Shown: positions 17,375 through 26,334, numbered from the stretch's first letter. The stretch: 57,275 bases of DNA from an uncultured Campylobacterales bacterium (GCA_938084175.1 CALKDR010000027.1:1-57275); one strand, 5' to 3'. Program-made: numbers and translations. Notes: generated by a model from the sequence alone, not told the origin.

Positions 17375-17674
17375 TTATTCTTCTTCCATTACAGCTTTTA
17401 AAGGGAAACCCTTTTCTCTAGCCATTGTTTTTACTTGGCCAACTTTTGTAGCTGCTATTTCATGTGTATAAACTCCACACACTTCTCTACCATTGTTATG
17501 TATGTTTAACATGATATTAGCAGATTCATCTACACTTTTTCTAAAAACTTTTACTAATATATCAATAACAAAATCCATTGTTGAATAATCATCATTTAAT
17601 AAAAAAACTTTATATTTTTTTGGTTCTTGTAATTCTAAATCATCTTCTAAATCTATTTCAATCTCGTTACTCAA
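17375..17674 (-). CDS. clpS: ClpS adaptor protein
   Basis: ClpS binds N-terminal Leu, Phe, Tyr and Trp and delivers proteins to ClpA. The upstream extension of the frame is not credible; a TTG at 17674 with AAAGGTTTG before it gives a 99-residue protein starting MSNEIEIDLEDD. Conserved features are VFLLNDDYSTMDFV (the Asn-Asp-Asp of the pocket), the VFRKSVDESANIML helix and HNNGREVCGVYTHEIAATK. Its acidic N-terminal tail is typical of the part that enters the ClpA pore. It is directly coupled to clpA. Confidence 0.93.
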   Translation of the reverse strand: MSNEIEIDLEDDLELQEPKKYKVFLLNDDYSTMDFVIDILVKVFRKSVDESANIMLNIHNNGREVCGVYTHEIAATKVGQVKTMAREKGFPLKAVMEEE

Positions 17675-17748
17675 CTTCAAACCTTTTTTATGATAAAATA
17701 TCATTCTAATTTTTAATATAGAAAATATTATACCAAAAAAGAAATTAT

Positions 17749-18381
17749 ATGAATCAAGACATAAACTACTACAAGAACAAATCAATTTTTATAAGTGCAA
17801 CAAACACCAACGTAGGTAAGACCTATGCAAGTGAAAAGTTTTTAAGATACTTTGCAAGAAGAGGCTTAAAAGTTGGATATTACAAACCTTGTGAAACAGG
17901 TGTAATTAGTGAACCTTTAGATGGTTCTAAAATGTTAAAGCTAACAAAAGAGTTAAACCCACAATTTAATGTAAATATAAATGAAGTAGTTCCCTACCAA
18001 TATAGCTTAGCAGCAGCACCATATGTAGCAAAAGGAAATACCACAATTTCTTTGGAGTTTTTAAAACAAAGAAAAGATTACTTACAATCCTTATGTGATG
18101 TATTAATTATTGAAGGTGCAGGAGGATTAATGGTTCCATTAGAAATAGATTTATTTATAATAGATTTAATAAAAGAGTTTAAAAGTGAAGCTGTTTTAAT
18201 AACTCCTTCAAAACTAGGATCAATTAATGATACTTTATTATCAATTCAAGCATTAGAAAGTAGAAATATTGATTTTGAGTTTTTTATAAATTTATATGAA
18301 GATAAACAAGACTTCAATATTGTCTCAGAACCATTTTTAAAAGACTATTTTAAAACACTACAATTTTTAGACAATTTATAG
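17749..18381 (+). CDS. bioD: Dethiobiotin synthetase (BioD)
   Basis: BioD closes the ureido ring from 7,8-diaminopelargonate, CO2 and ATP in biotin synthesis. The 210-residue P-loop protein has ISATNTNVGKTYASE as the nucleotide loop, GYYKPCETG with the conserved Lys, the AAAPYVA motif and LIIEGAGGLMVPLE as the switch region. It is divergent from clpS across a short gap and is followed by more than 300 bases without a gene. No other bio genes are present. Confidence 0.9.
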   Translation: MNQDINYYKNKSIFISATNTNVGKTYASEKFLRYFARRGLKVGYYKPCETGVISEPLDGSKMLKLTKELNPQFNVNINEVVPYQYSLAAAPYVAKGNTTISLEFLKQRKDYLQSLCDVLIIEGAGGLMVPLEIDLFIIDLIKEFKSEAVLITPSKLGSINDTLLSIQALESRNIDFEFFINLYEDKQDFNIVSEPFLKDYFKTLQFLDNL

Positions 18382-18689
18382 AAAAGTGGTGAATTTTCAA
18401 AAGAATTTTGAAATTTGTAACTTTTTATTCTTTTTTTAAATTCACTTTATTAGCTTTTTTAGATCATTTTTACATAATTTAACAATTATTTTAAGTTTAC
18501 TTTACCTTAGTAAAGGGCTTTTCTAAAGTTTTTTAAATCTAAGCTTAAGTTAAAACACTATTTTTTTTTACATAAAAACAATTCATTTTAAATAATGTAT
18601 AACTTTCACATCAGTTTTATTCTATATAATTATAGAGTTAAAAACAGTAAGAAAAGTAAATTCAACATACAAAGAAAGGTAGACAAAAA
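18382..18689 (+). promoter_or_regulatory. Leader and promoter region of the CoA-ester operon
   Basis: This 308-base gap has no coding frame I can support. It is A+T rich with homopolymer runs. TATAAT at 18635-18640, inside the short palindrome CTATATAATTATAG, is a good minus-10 element. It lies about 50 bases before the ATG at 18690, which has AAAGAAAGG as its ribosome binding site. No clear activator site or riboswitch was seen. Confidence 0.45.
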
Positions 18690-19820
18690 ATGACTTCTGC
18701 AATAGATTTATCAAAATTAACAGCTAACGATGATTTGACACCAGTTTTGGGTGGATACTGGCCTGGTATTCAGATTTATTACCCACCAATTAAATTCAAC
18801 CCACTTGATGGTACATATGAAAGTATGGAGCAAGCTAAATTAAGATTACAAAAACATGCTTATAAAACAAAAGCACACACTGTATTATTCGATTTAGAAG
18901 ATGGTTGTAGACAAAAAGCAATGTCAAGAGAATTATTAATTCAAGAACTTCCAAAGTTTCCTGAAAGAACTTTCCAAATAGCAGTGAGAATTAATCCATT
19001 CAGAACAGATGAGTATGAAGAAGATTTAAAAATGTTAAAGCAAATTCATAAATATATTGATGTAATTGTTTTAGCAAAAGCTGGAGAAGTTTATGGATCT
19101 GCTGAAATTAGAGATTTATCTTCATGGTTAGTATCAATTGGTTCAAATTTAACTATTCAACCAATTATTGAACATCCAAAATCACTTCAAATTGCTGATA
19201 GATTAATGGAACACTCAACAGTTAAACATGTTGTTTTTGGTATTCACGATTTCTCTAAAGCAATGGCTTATAAAATCACACCTGAAGGTTGGATTGATGA
19301 GTTAGAAACATTCTTTAATATGCTTACTATGGAAGCTAGAGTTAAAGGTGCTGGAGTTATTGGTGGAGTTGAAGTTATGTTAACGCCTCATTCATTACCA
19401 GATCACTGTGTTGAGAAAAAAGATATTAGAAGATGGTTAGATTTACATGGTGATGATGCTTCTAGACATGTTTATGCACATGCACAAAGAGAAAATGCAA
19501 TGGGTTTAACTGGGAAACAAGTTATTACTCCAAATCATATTAATGTTTGTAAAGTTGCATTTACTCCAAGTCCTAAAGAACTTGAACATGATATTACTGT
19601 ATTAAAATTAGCAATTGAAACTGATGCTTTATTAAGTGGAGCAATTAGATACAAAGGTGAAATGTTAGATCCACCTATGTTTGGTAAGGCTTTACAAAAT
19701 ATTTTAAGAGCATACGCACTTAGAAGTTTAAATAAAGAAGATGAGATATTTGCATTATCGGTATTAAATAGAATGCCTATACATACATTTAAAGAAAACT
19801 GGCCATTTGGTCAAATTTAA
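18690..19820 (+). CDS. HpcH/HpaI aldolase/citrate lyase (CitE-like) family protein
   Basis: This 376-residue CitE-like TIM barrel probably cleaves or forms a 3-hydroxyacyl-CoA. Visible family marks are VLFDLEDGCR near residue 68, VRINPF (CoA-contacting Arg), IQPIIEHPKSL with the metal-binding Glu, and FGIHDFSKAM with the metal-binding Asp. The C-terminal half departs from CitE, with MLTPHSLPDHCVEKKDI and YAHAQRENAMGLTGKQVITP, so it is a distinct branch. It leads the operon with the ligase-lyase fusion, Mch and Mcl. Candidate substrates are malyl-, citramalyl- or methylmalyl-CoA; the sequence alone does not choose between them. Confidence 0.75.
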   Translation: MTSAIDLSKLTANDDLTPVLGGYWPGIQIYYPPIKFNPLDGTYESMEQAKLRLQKHAYKTKAHTVLFDLEDGCRQKAMSRELLIQELPKFPERTFQIAVRINPFRTDEYEEDLKMLKQIHKYIDVIVLAKAGEVYGSAEIRDLSSWLVSIGSNLTIQPIIEHPKSLQIADRLMEHSTVKHVVFGIHDFSKAMAYKITPEGWIDELETFFNMLTMEARVKGAGVIGGVEVMLTPHSLPDHCVEKKDIRRWLDLHGDDASRHVYAHAQRENAMGLTGKQVITPNHINVCKVAFTPSPKELEHDITVLKLAIETDALLSGAIRYKGEMLDPPMFGKALQNILRAYALRSLNKEDEIFALSVLNRMPIHTFKENWPFGQI

Positions 19821-19835
19821 TAAGGAGTTATAACA

Positions 19836-22355
19836 ATGAGTTCAAATGTAACAATTGAAGTACCAGAATACTTAAATATTGGAGTTGCTTGTACATCTAA
19901 ACATGTAGGAACAGCTAAAGAAAATAGTACAGCTATGATTATTGAAGATGATAAGTTAGGTACTGATGAAATTTCATATAAAGATTTAGCGCAAAAGTCT
20001 GATCAAATTTGTAACTTTTTAACTGGATTAGGATTTGAGCCAAGAGATAGAGTTTTAGTATGTTTAAAAAACTCACTAGCTTACCCTATTTCATTTTTTG
20101 GAGCAATTAAAGCTGGTATTATCGCAGTACCAACTTCAACACTATTATCAGGTTCAGAAGTTAAATATCTAGCAGAAGATTCTCAAGCTAATGCAATAGT
20201 ATTATCTGCAACTATGTATGATAATTTATTACCTTACTTAGAAAACCTTGATAACTTAAAAACAATTATTGTTGCAGGTATTGATTCAACTGAAGGTTTA
20301 AATATTCCTAAGGGAATGAGTGTTTACTCTTTTTCTGAAATTTTAAAAACTGCAGATAAAAAAGCGAATCACTATAAATCAAAATCAGGAGAACCTGCTT
20401 ATTTAGTATATACTTCAGGAACAACTGGTTATCCAAAAGGTGTTTTACACTCTCACAGATCACTTGTAGGAAGAACTCCAGCAACTGAATATTGGTTTGA
20501 TTTTAAAGAAAATGACAGAATTATGCATTCTGGTAAATTTAACTGGACTTATGTTTTAGGTTCTGCACTTATGGACCCATTATTTAATGGTCATACAGTT
20601 ATTGCTTATGAAGGTGGTAATGATGCAGGAACTTGGATTGAATTGATTAAAAAACATAAGTGTACTATCTTTATAGGCGTTCCTACAATTTATAGACAAA
20701 TTATTCAAAAAACTGAATATACAGCTGCTGATTGTCCAAGCTTAAGATATTGTATGTCTGCTGGTGAGCATTTATCAGATGAAATGATTGGTTTATGGAG
20801 AGATAGATTTAAGCAAGATATTTTTGAAGCAATTGGAATGAGTGAATGTTCTTACTATATTTCACATTCAAAAAATAATCCAATTAGACCTGGTTCTGCA
20901 GGATTTGTTCAACCAGGACATACTGTAAAACTACTTGACCCTGATACTTTAGAAGAAGTTGAAGATGGTGTTGAAGGTATGATATCAATTGGTGAAGATG
21001 ATCCAGGTTTATTCTTAGAATACTGGCAATTAGAAGAAGAAACTAGAAAAGCTAAGCATAATGGGTACTTCTTTACAGGTGATTACGCTAAAAGAGATGA
21101 AGATGGTTATATCTGGTTCATTGGTAGAAAAGATGATATCATTAACACATTTGGATTTAGAGTATCACCACACGAAATTGAAAGAGTTGTAAAAACTCAC
21201 GATTTAGTAGCAGATTGTGTAGCTTTTGGTTTAGAAATTGGAAAAGATAAGGTAATTGTTGCAATTGCTGTAATTGGACATGATGAATTAACACAGGCCC
21301 AAGAAGCTGAAGTATTAGCATTTTCACAAGCTAATCTTGCTAAATATAAAGCACCAAAAACAATTTTTGGAATGAAAGATTATCCAAGAACTAAAAATGG
21401 AAAAGTTTTAAGAAAACAACTTGTTAAAAATTTACATGATATTTATCATGCAAAAGAAGACGGTCTTGAGATTAAAGAATATAAAGCAAGAAGATCAATG
21501 TTATTTGTTCCTTCTTACAATAAGAATAATGTTGAAAAAGCAAAATCTGTATTAGCAGATTCTGTAATTTTTGACTTAGAAGCTATTTTATCAGAACAAA
21601 GAGCACCTGCTAGAGAAACAATTAAATCAGTTTATAAAGAAAGTGGTTCTAAATTTGGTGAGTCTGAAAGAATTTTAAGAATAAACAACTTAGGAAGTGA
21701 AGATATTGCAAAAGATTTAGCACTTGCAGCTGAAATTGAAATTGATGGTTTATTATTCTCAAAAATTGAAACTGGTGAACAAGTACTTGAGGCAGTTAAA
21801 TTAATCGAGGAAATTAATCCTGACTTATCTTTAATGATTATGATTGAAACTCCATTATCAGTTTTAAATATCCAACAAATATGTGCAGCTTCGCCAAAAG
21901 TTGAAGTTGTAGTTGTGGGTTCTAATAAACTTGCTAATAGACTTCAAATTGATATCAAAAAAGGTTCAAAAGCAATGTTTAACTACCTTTCGCAAATTGC
22001 ACTTGCTGCAAAAGCGTATGGTCAAACAGTTATTGATGGTCCTCACTTTGATATTCATGATGAGTTTGCTTGTGAAGATTCAACTAAAGATGCATTTAAC
22101 TTAGGATTCGATGGTAAGTCATTAGTTCACCCAATCCAAATTGAATATATCAATGATATCTTTACTCCAAAACAAGTTGAAGTTGAAGATTATGAAGTTA
22201 TGATTAACAAATATGAAGAAGCTAAGAAAGATGGTAAAGAAGTTATTTATCATAATGATAGATTAGTTGACGGTTCTAGAATTAAATGGGCTAAAAAAAT
22301 GATCACTTTATATGAAACATATAAATCGTTAGGTCAAAACCTATTTAATAAATAA
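19836..22355 (+). CDS. Acyl-CoA ligase fused to a CitE-like lyase domain
   Basis: Residues about 1-550 are an AMP-forming acyl-CoA synthetase resembling the benzoate-CoA ligase branch. They show the phosphate loop YTSGTTGYPKG near residue 190, the GMSECSYY motif, FTGDYAKRDEDGY, and the catalytic-Lys region PRTKNGKVLRK near 520. Residues about 555-839 form a complete CitE-like barrel beginning RRSMLFVPSYNKNN. In that domain R615, E671 and D812 match conserved catalytic positions, but K698 in GSNKLANRL stands where malyl-CoA lyases have a metal-binding Asp. The fusion suggests activation of a dicarboxylic acid (mesaconate, malate or similar) linked to lyase or CoA-ester handling. TAAGGAG precedes the ATG; the gene is 15 bases after the first lyase. 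Confidence 0.85.
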   Translation: MSSNVTIEVPEYLNIGVACTSKHVGTAKENSTAMIIEDDKLGTDEISYKDLAQKSDQICNFLTGLGFEPRDRVLVCLKNSLAYPISFFGAIKAGIIAVPTSTLLSGSEVKYLAEDSQANAIVLSATMYDNLLPYLENLDNLKTIIVAGIDSTEGLNIPKGMSVYSFSEILKTADKKANHYKSKSGEPAYLVYTSGTTGYPKGVLHSHRSLVGRTPATEYWFDFKENDRIMHSGKFNWTYVLGSALMDPLFNGHTVIAYEGGNDAGTWIELIKKHKCTIFIGVPTIYRQIIQKTEYTAADCPSLRYCMSAGEHLSDEMIGLWRDRFKQDIFEAIGMSECSYYISHSKNNPIRPGSAGFVQPGHTVKLLDPDTLEEVEDGVEGMISIGEDDPGLFLEYWQLEEETRKAKHNGYFFTGDYAKRDEDGYIWFIGRKDDIINTFGFRVSPHEIERVVKTHDLVADCVAFGLEIGKDKVIVAIAVIGHDELTQAQEAEVLAFSQANLAKYKAPKTIFGMKDYPRTKNGKVLRKQLVKNLHDIYHAKEDGLEIKEYKARRSMLFVPSYNKNNVEKAKSVLADSVIFDLEAILSEQRAPARETIKSVYKESGSKFGESERILRINNLGSEDIAKDLALAAEIEIDGLLFSKIETGEQVLEAVKLIEEINPDLSLMIMIETPLSVLNIQQICAASPKVEVVVVGSNKLANRLQIDIKKGSKAMFNYLSQIALAAKAYGQTVIDGPHFDIHDEFACEDSTKDAFNLGFDGKSLVHPIQIEYINDIFTPKQVEVEDYEVMINKYEEAKKDGKEVIYHNDRLVDGSRIKWAKKMITLYETYKSLGQNLFNK

Positions 22356-22365
22356 GGAAAGATAC

Positions 22366-23436
22366 GTGTCAAAAATTAACGCTAAAATCAATGTAGGAAA
22401 TTTTTTCGAAGATTTCTTCATTGGTCAAAAAATAATCCACCCACTTCCTAGAACAATTAGTGAAGGTGATGTATCTTTATACATAGCTTTCACAGGTTCT
22501 AGATTTGCATTACATTCATCGAATATTGTTGCTAATGAAATGGGTTACGATAAAAGACCAATTGATGATACATTAATGTTTCACTTAACATTTGGAAAAT
22601 CTGTACAAGATGTATCTTTAAATGCAATTGCAAACTTAGGTTATGCAGAAATTGCATTCCCTAATCCTGTTTACATTGGGGATACAGTTTCAATGACATC
22701 TGATGTTATTGGATTAAAAGAGAATTCAAGTGGAAAAAGTGGAGTTGTTTATGTACACTCTATTGGTGTAAACCAAAATGGTGATGAAGTATTAAACTTC
22801 AAAAGATGGGTTATGGTTCATAAAAAAGATAAGGAAACTAAATCTGGTATAAATGAAGTTCCATCTTTTGCCGCAACTACACCTATTTTAGATGAGATCA
22901 ATCTTCCAAAAATTAAGTGTGTAGACACTGATTCAACTGGTGGAAAGTATTTCTTTGAAGATTATGAAGCAGGAGAGAGATTAAATCATCCAGATGGTAT
23001 TACCGTTGATAATAGTGATCACACTCTTGCAACTAAGTTATACCAAAACAATGCAAAAGTACATTTCAATGATCATATGATGAAAAGCTCACCAATGGGT
23101 CAAAGATTAATGTATGGTGGAATTGTTATTTCAATGGCAAGAACATTATCATTTAATGGTTTACAAAATGCACAAAATATTTATTCAATTAATTCAGGAG
23201 CACATGCAAATCCTACTTATGCAGGAGATACAATTTATGCTTATACTGAAGTACTTGAAACTATTGATCATAAAAGAGAAGATTTAGGATTATTAAGATT
23301 AAGAACGATTGCGATTACGAACCAAAAATCATCTGAAATTACTAACCCTAAAGGTGAAGATGGTAAGTACTTAAAAAATGTTGTACTTGATTTAGATTAT
23401 ACTGTTGTAATTCCAAAGAGAAAAACAGCTAAATAA
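22366..23436 (+). CDS. mch: Mesaconyl-CoA hydratase (MaoC-like, double hotdog)
   Basis: Mch interconverts beta-methylmalyl-CoA and mesaconyl-CoA. The 356-residue protein has two hotdog halves. The first carries NFFEDFFIGQKI, then RTISEGDVSLYIAFTGSRFA, then VQDVSLNAIANLGYAEI and GLKENSSGKSGVVYV. The second carries KYFFEDYEAGERL, QNNAKVHFNDHMM, RLMYGGIVISMARTLSFNG and SGAHANPTYAGDT. These blocks match the mesaconyl-CoA hydratases of the ethylmalonyl-CoA pathway and 3-hydroxypropionate bi-cycle closely. It starts with GTG behind TAAGGAAAG, ten bases after the fusion gene. The identification is the strongest in the cluster. Confidence 0.88.
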   Translation: MSKINAKINVGNFFEDFFIGQKIIHPLPRTISEGDVSLYIAFTGSRFALHSSNIVANEMGYDKRPIDDTLMFHLTFGKSVQDVSLNAIANLGYAEIAFPNPVYIGDTVSMTSDVIGLKENSSGKSGVVYVHSIGVNQNGDEVLNFKRWVMVHKKDKETKSGINEVPSFAATTPILDEINLPKIKCVDTDSTGGKYFFEDYEAGERLNHPDGITVDNSDHTLATKLYQNNAKVHFNDHMMKSSPMGQRLMYGGIVISMARTLSFNGLQNAQNIYSINSGAHANPTYAGDTIYAYTEVLETIDHKREDLGLLRLRTIAITNQKSSEITNPKGEDGKYLKNVVLDLDYTVVIPKRKTAK

Positions 23437-23478
23437 TAAACAAAAAATACAAATTAAATTAAATTAAAGGAAAATAAT

Positions 23479-24462
23479 ATGACACACCCTAATGAAGCAC
23501 TATTCGGTTCTGGAGATAATTTACCAATTATCCCATCTTGTGAGCACTTTGCTGGTAGCGAAAAGTTAATCTTAAAAGGTTTTTCTATGCAAGAAAAACT
23601 AGGACCTGTTTTTGATATCACTTGTGATTGTGAAGATGGAGCTGAGACTGGTAAAGAAGTTGAACATGCAGAAATGATTGTTAGAGTTGTAAACTCTGAT
23701 GCTAACCCATATGCAATGGCAGGAACAAGAATTCACGATTTTGATCATCCAGATTGGAGACAAGATATTGATATTTTAGTACCAGGTGCTGGTGAAAAAT
23801 TAGCATACATTACTATTCCAAAATCAACTTCTTATGAAGATGCTAAAACTCAAGTTGAATATATTCAAGCTGCTGCTAAAAAAGCTGGAATTTCTAGAGA
23901 AATCCCAATTCACGTTTTAATTGAAACTCATGGAGCTTTAATGGACGTTGAAAAAACTGCAACACTACCTTGGGTACAAGTTCTTGACTTTGGTTTAATG
24001 GACTTTGTTTCTGGTTACCAAGGTGCAATTCCAGCTTCAAATATGAGATCTCCTGGTCAATTTGATCACAGATTAATTGCTGCAGCAAAAGCTAAAGTTG
24101 TGCAAGCTGCTTTACAAAACCATATTATTCCATGTCACAATGTAACATTAGATTTAAAGAACCCATACCAAACTTACAAAGATGCTGAAAAAGCAAGAAA
24201 TGAGTTCGGATTCTTAAGAATGTGGTCTATTTATCCAACACAAGTTCAGGCTATTGTTGATGCAATGAAACCAGATTTTACAGAATTAGAAGCTGCACAA
24301 AATATTCTTTTAGCAGCACAAGAAGCAGAATGGGGACCAATCCAGTATGATGGTGAGTTACATGATAGAGCAACTTACAGATACTTCTGGGAATTAGTTC
24401 AAAGAGCAAACTTCTCTGGAACTAAATTACAAGAAGCTGTTCAAACTAGATTTTTCTCATAA
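23479..24462 (+). CDS. mcl: Malyl-CoA / beta-methylmalyl-CoA lyase-like protein
   Basis: The 327-residue CitE-superfamily barrel has DITCDCEDGAETG near the N-terminus, GTRIHDFDHPDW (CoA-contacting Arg), IHVLIETHGALMDV with the metal-binding Glu and VLDFGLMDFVSGYQGAIP with the metal-binding Asp. Unlike the fused domain next door, both metal ligands are kept. Family enzymes split malyl-CoA to acetyl-CoA plus glyoxylate, and beta-methylmalyl-CoA to propionyl-CoA plus glyoxylate. Its place directly after mch supports the methylmalyl reaction. AAAGGAAAATA is the ribosome binding site; a stem-loop follows the stop. Exact substrate range is inferred. Confidence 0.82.
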   Translation: MTHPNEALFGSGDNLPIIPSCEHFAGSEKLILKGFSMQEKLGPVFDITCDCEDGAETGKEVEHAEMIVRVVNSDANPYAMAGTRIHDFDHPDWRQDIDILVPGAGEKLAYITIPKSTSYEDAKTQVEYIQAAAKKAGISREIPIHVLIETHGALMDVEKTATLPWVQVLDFGLMDFVSGYQGAIPASNMRSPGQFDHRLIAAAKAKVVQAALQNHIIPCHNVTLDLKNPYQTYKDAEKARNEFGFLRMWSIYPTQVQAIVDAMKPDFTELEAAQNILLAAQEAEWGPIQYDGELHDRATYRYFWELVQRANFSGTKLQEAVQTRFFS

Positions 24463-24470
24463 TTTATCAT

Positions 24471-24497
24471 CAACTTAAGACTTTAGGTCTTAAGTTG
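24471..24497 (+). terminator. Hairpin at the end of the CoA-ester operon
   Basis: CAACTTAAGAC pairs perfectly with GTCTTAAGTTG around a five-base loop, nine bases after the mcl stop. The following sequence (ACCTATTC) is not a good T tract, so termination may be partial or Rho-assisted. Confidence 0.6.
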
Positions 24498-24665
24498 ACC
24501 TATTCAACTAATAAATAAATCAAAACTAAAATTTCTCAAAACTGTATTTAGAAGGTGTTAAAACATAACACTTTTAAAAATAACATCAATGCATTCTAAT
24601 AAAAAAGAATTATTTCATTAGTGCATTGGTATAATATTAAAATTTCAAAAGCAAAAAGGAAAAAC

Positions 24666-26159
24666 ATGAGCGTAATAAAAGAACAAGATATTATAGATAG
24701 TATTGCTGATGCATGTCAGTATATTTCATATTTTCACCCAGAAGATTTCGTAAAATCAATAGTAGAAGCTTATGAAAATGAACAATCTGAAGCTGCAAAA
24801 AATGCACTAGGTCAAATTTTAATTAACTCTAAAATGTGTGCATTAGGTCACAGACCTTTATGTCAAGATACAGGAAGTGTTAATATTTTTGTAAGAGTTG
24901 GTTTAAATTGTAAATTAGAATTAACTAAAGAGTTAACAGATTTATTAAATGAAGGTGTTGCAAAAGGTTATACTAATCCTGATAATACTTTAAGATACTC
25001 TGTAGTTTCAGACCCTGCAGGTGCAAGAACAAATACTAAAGATAATACTCCAGCTGTTATTCATGTAAGTGTTGATAATTCTGATGAATTAGATATTACA
25101 GTTGCAGCAAAAGGTGGAGGAAGCGAGAATAAATCTAAATTCGCTGTATTAAATCCATCAGATTCAGTTTATGACTGGGTTATGGCAAATGTTAGAGAAA
25201 TGGGTGCTGGTTGGTGTCCTCCTGGTATTTTAGGTATTGGTATTGGTGGAAATCCTGAGAAGTCTATGCTTTTAGCAAAAGAATCTTTAATGGGTCATGT
25301 TGATATTCATGAACTTCAAGCAAGAGGTCCTCAAAACGCTTTAGAAGAATTAAGACTTAGACTTTATACTGATATTAATAAAATCGGAATTGGAGCACAA
25401 GGACTTGGTGGTCTAACTACAGTTGTTGATGTTAAGATTTTAGATTATCCATGTCATGCAGCTTCATTACCTGTTGCTATGATTCCTAACTGTGCAGCTA
25501 CACGGCATATTCACTTTAAATTAAAAGCTGGTGAAGGTCCTGCTAAATTTAAAAAACCAAATTTAGACATTTGGCCAGATATTGAATTACCATTAGACAG
25601 TATTAAAAAAGTAAATATCGAAGATTTAACAAAAGAGAACTTATCTCAGTTTAAATCAGGTGATACTTTATTATTAACTGGAAAAATACTAACAGCACGT
25701 GATGCTGCTCACAAGAAAATTGTTGAGTACAAAAATGCTGGTAAGCCACTTCCAAATGGAGTAGATTTAAAAGATAGATTTATTTACTACGTTGGACCAG
25801 TTGATCCAGTAAGGGATGAAAAAGTAGGACCTGCGGGACCAACTACATCTACAAGAATGGATAAGTTTACTAAGGACATGATGGAAATTGGAATCATGGG
25901 TATGATTGGTAAGGCTGAAAGAAAACAACCTACTATTGATTTAATTAAAGAGTACAAATCTATGTACTTAATTGCAACTGGTGGAGCTGCATATTTAATT
26001 TCTCAATCAATTAAAGATTCAAAAGTTCTAGCATTTCCTGAAATGGGAATGGAAGCTATTTACGAATTTGATGTAGTTGATATGCCTGTTACTGTTGCAG
26101 TTGACACTGAAGGTGTTTCAATTCACACAACTGGACCTGCTAAATGGAGAACTATTTAA
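24666..26159 (+). CDS. fumA: Class I fumarate hydratase (fused alpha/beta)
   Basis: This iron-sulfur fumarase interconverts fumarate and malate. I chose the ATG at 24666 because AAAAAGGAAAAAC precedes it, giving 497 residues. The alpha part (about 1-285) has LGHRPLCQDTGSVNIFV, KGGGSENKS, GWCPPGILGIGIGG and GLGGLTTV, with the cluster cysteines. The beta part (from about 310) has LTARDAAHKKI, PAGPTTSTRMD and MGMEAIYEFDV. Class I enzymes often also act on mesaconate, giving citramalate, which fits the mesaconyl-CoA operon just upstream. A terminator follows. The gene is separated from that operon by 203 bases, so it may have its own promoter. Confidence 0.9.
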   Translation: MSVIKEQDIIDSIADACQYISYFHPEDFVKSIVEAYENEQSEAAKNALGQILINSKMCALGHRPLCQDTGSVNIFVRVGLNCKLELTKELTDLLNEGVAKGYTNPDNTLRYSVVSDPAGARTNTKDNTPAVIHVSVDNSDELDITVAAKGGGSENKSKFAVLNPSDSVYDWVMANVREMGAGWCPPGILGIGIGGNPEKSMLLAKESLMGHVDIHELQARGPQNALEELRLRLYTDINKIGIGAQGLGGLTTVVDVKILDYPCHAASLPVAMIPNCAATRHIHFKLKAGEGPAKFKKPNLDIWPDIELPLDSIKKVNIEDLTKENLSQFKSGDTLLLTGKILTARDAAHKKIVEYKNAGKPLPNGVDLKDRFIYYVGPVDPVRDEKVGPAGPTTSTRMDKFTKDMMEIGIMGMIGKAERKQPTIDLIKEYKSMYLIATGGAAYLISQSIKDSKVLAFPEMGMEAIYEFDVVDMPVTVAVDTEGVSIHTTGPAKWRTI

Positions 26160-26176
26160 TAGTTTCTTTAATATAA

Positions 26177-26206
26177 ATACAAAGACTAAGGTCTTTGTAT
26201 TTTTTC
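26177..26206 (+). terminator. Terminator after the fumarase gene
   Basis: ATACAAAGAC pairs with GTCTTTGTAT around a TAAG loop and is followed by TTTTTC, a clear intrinsic terminator. Confidence 0.88.
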
Positions 26207-26334
26207 TTCTTAATCTCTACTAAAATACTAAGTATAAAATATCCCTTAGAGTAAAAAATTATATTTCTTTCTTGACTTGAAACAGAATAATTTTTGATAT
26301 ATTTTCATAGAAATAATAATACAGGAAATTAAAT

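Noticed and set aside
24498-24665. Extended N-terminus of fumarase from an upstream ATG at 24621
   Set aside because: The extra 15 residues are Lys-rich and unlike the family, and the ATG at 24666 has a strong ribosome binding site.
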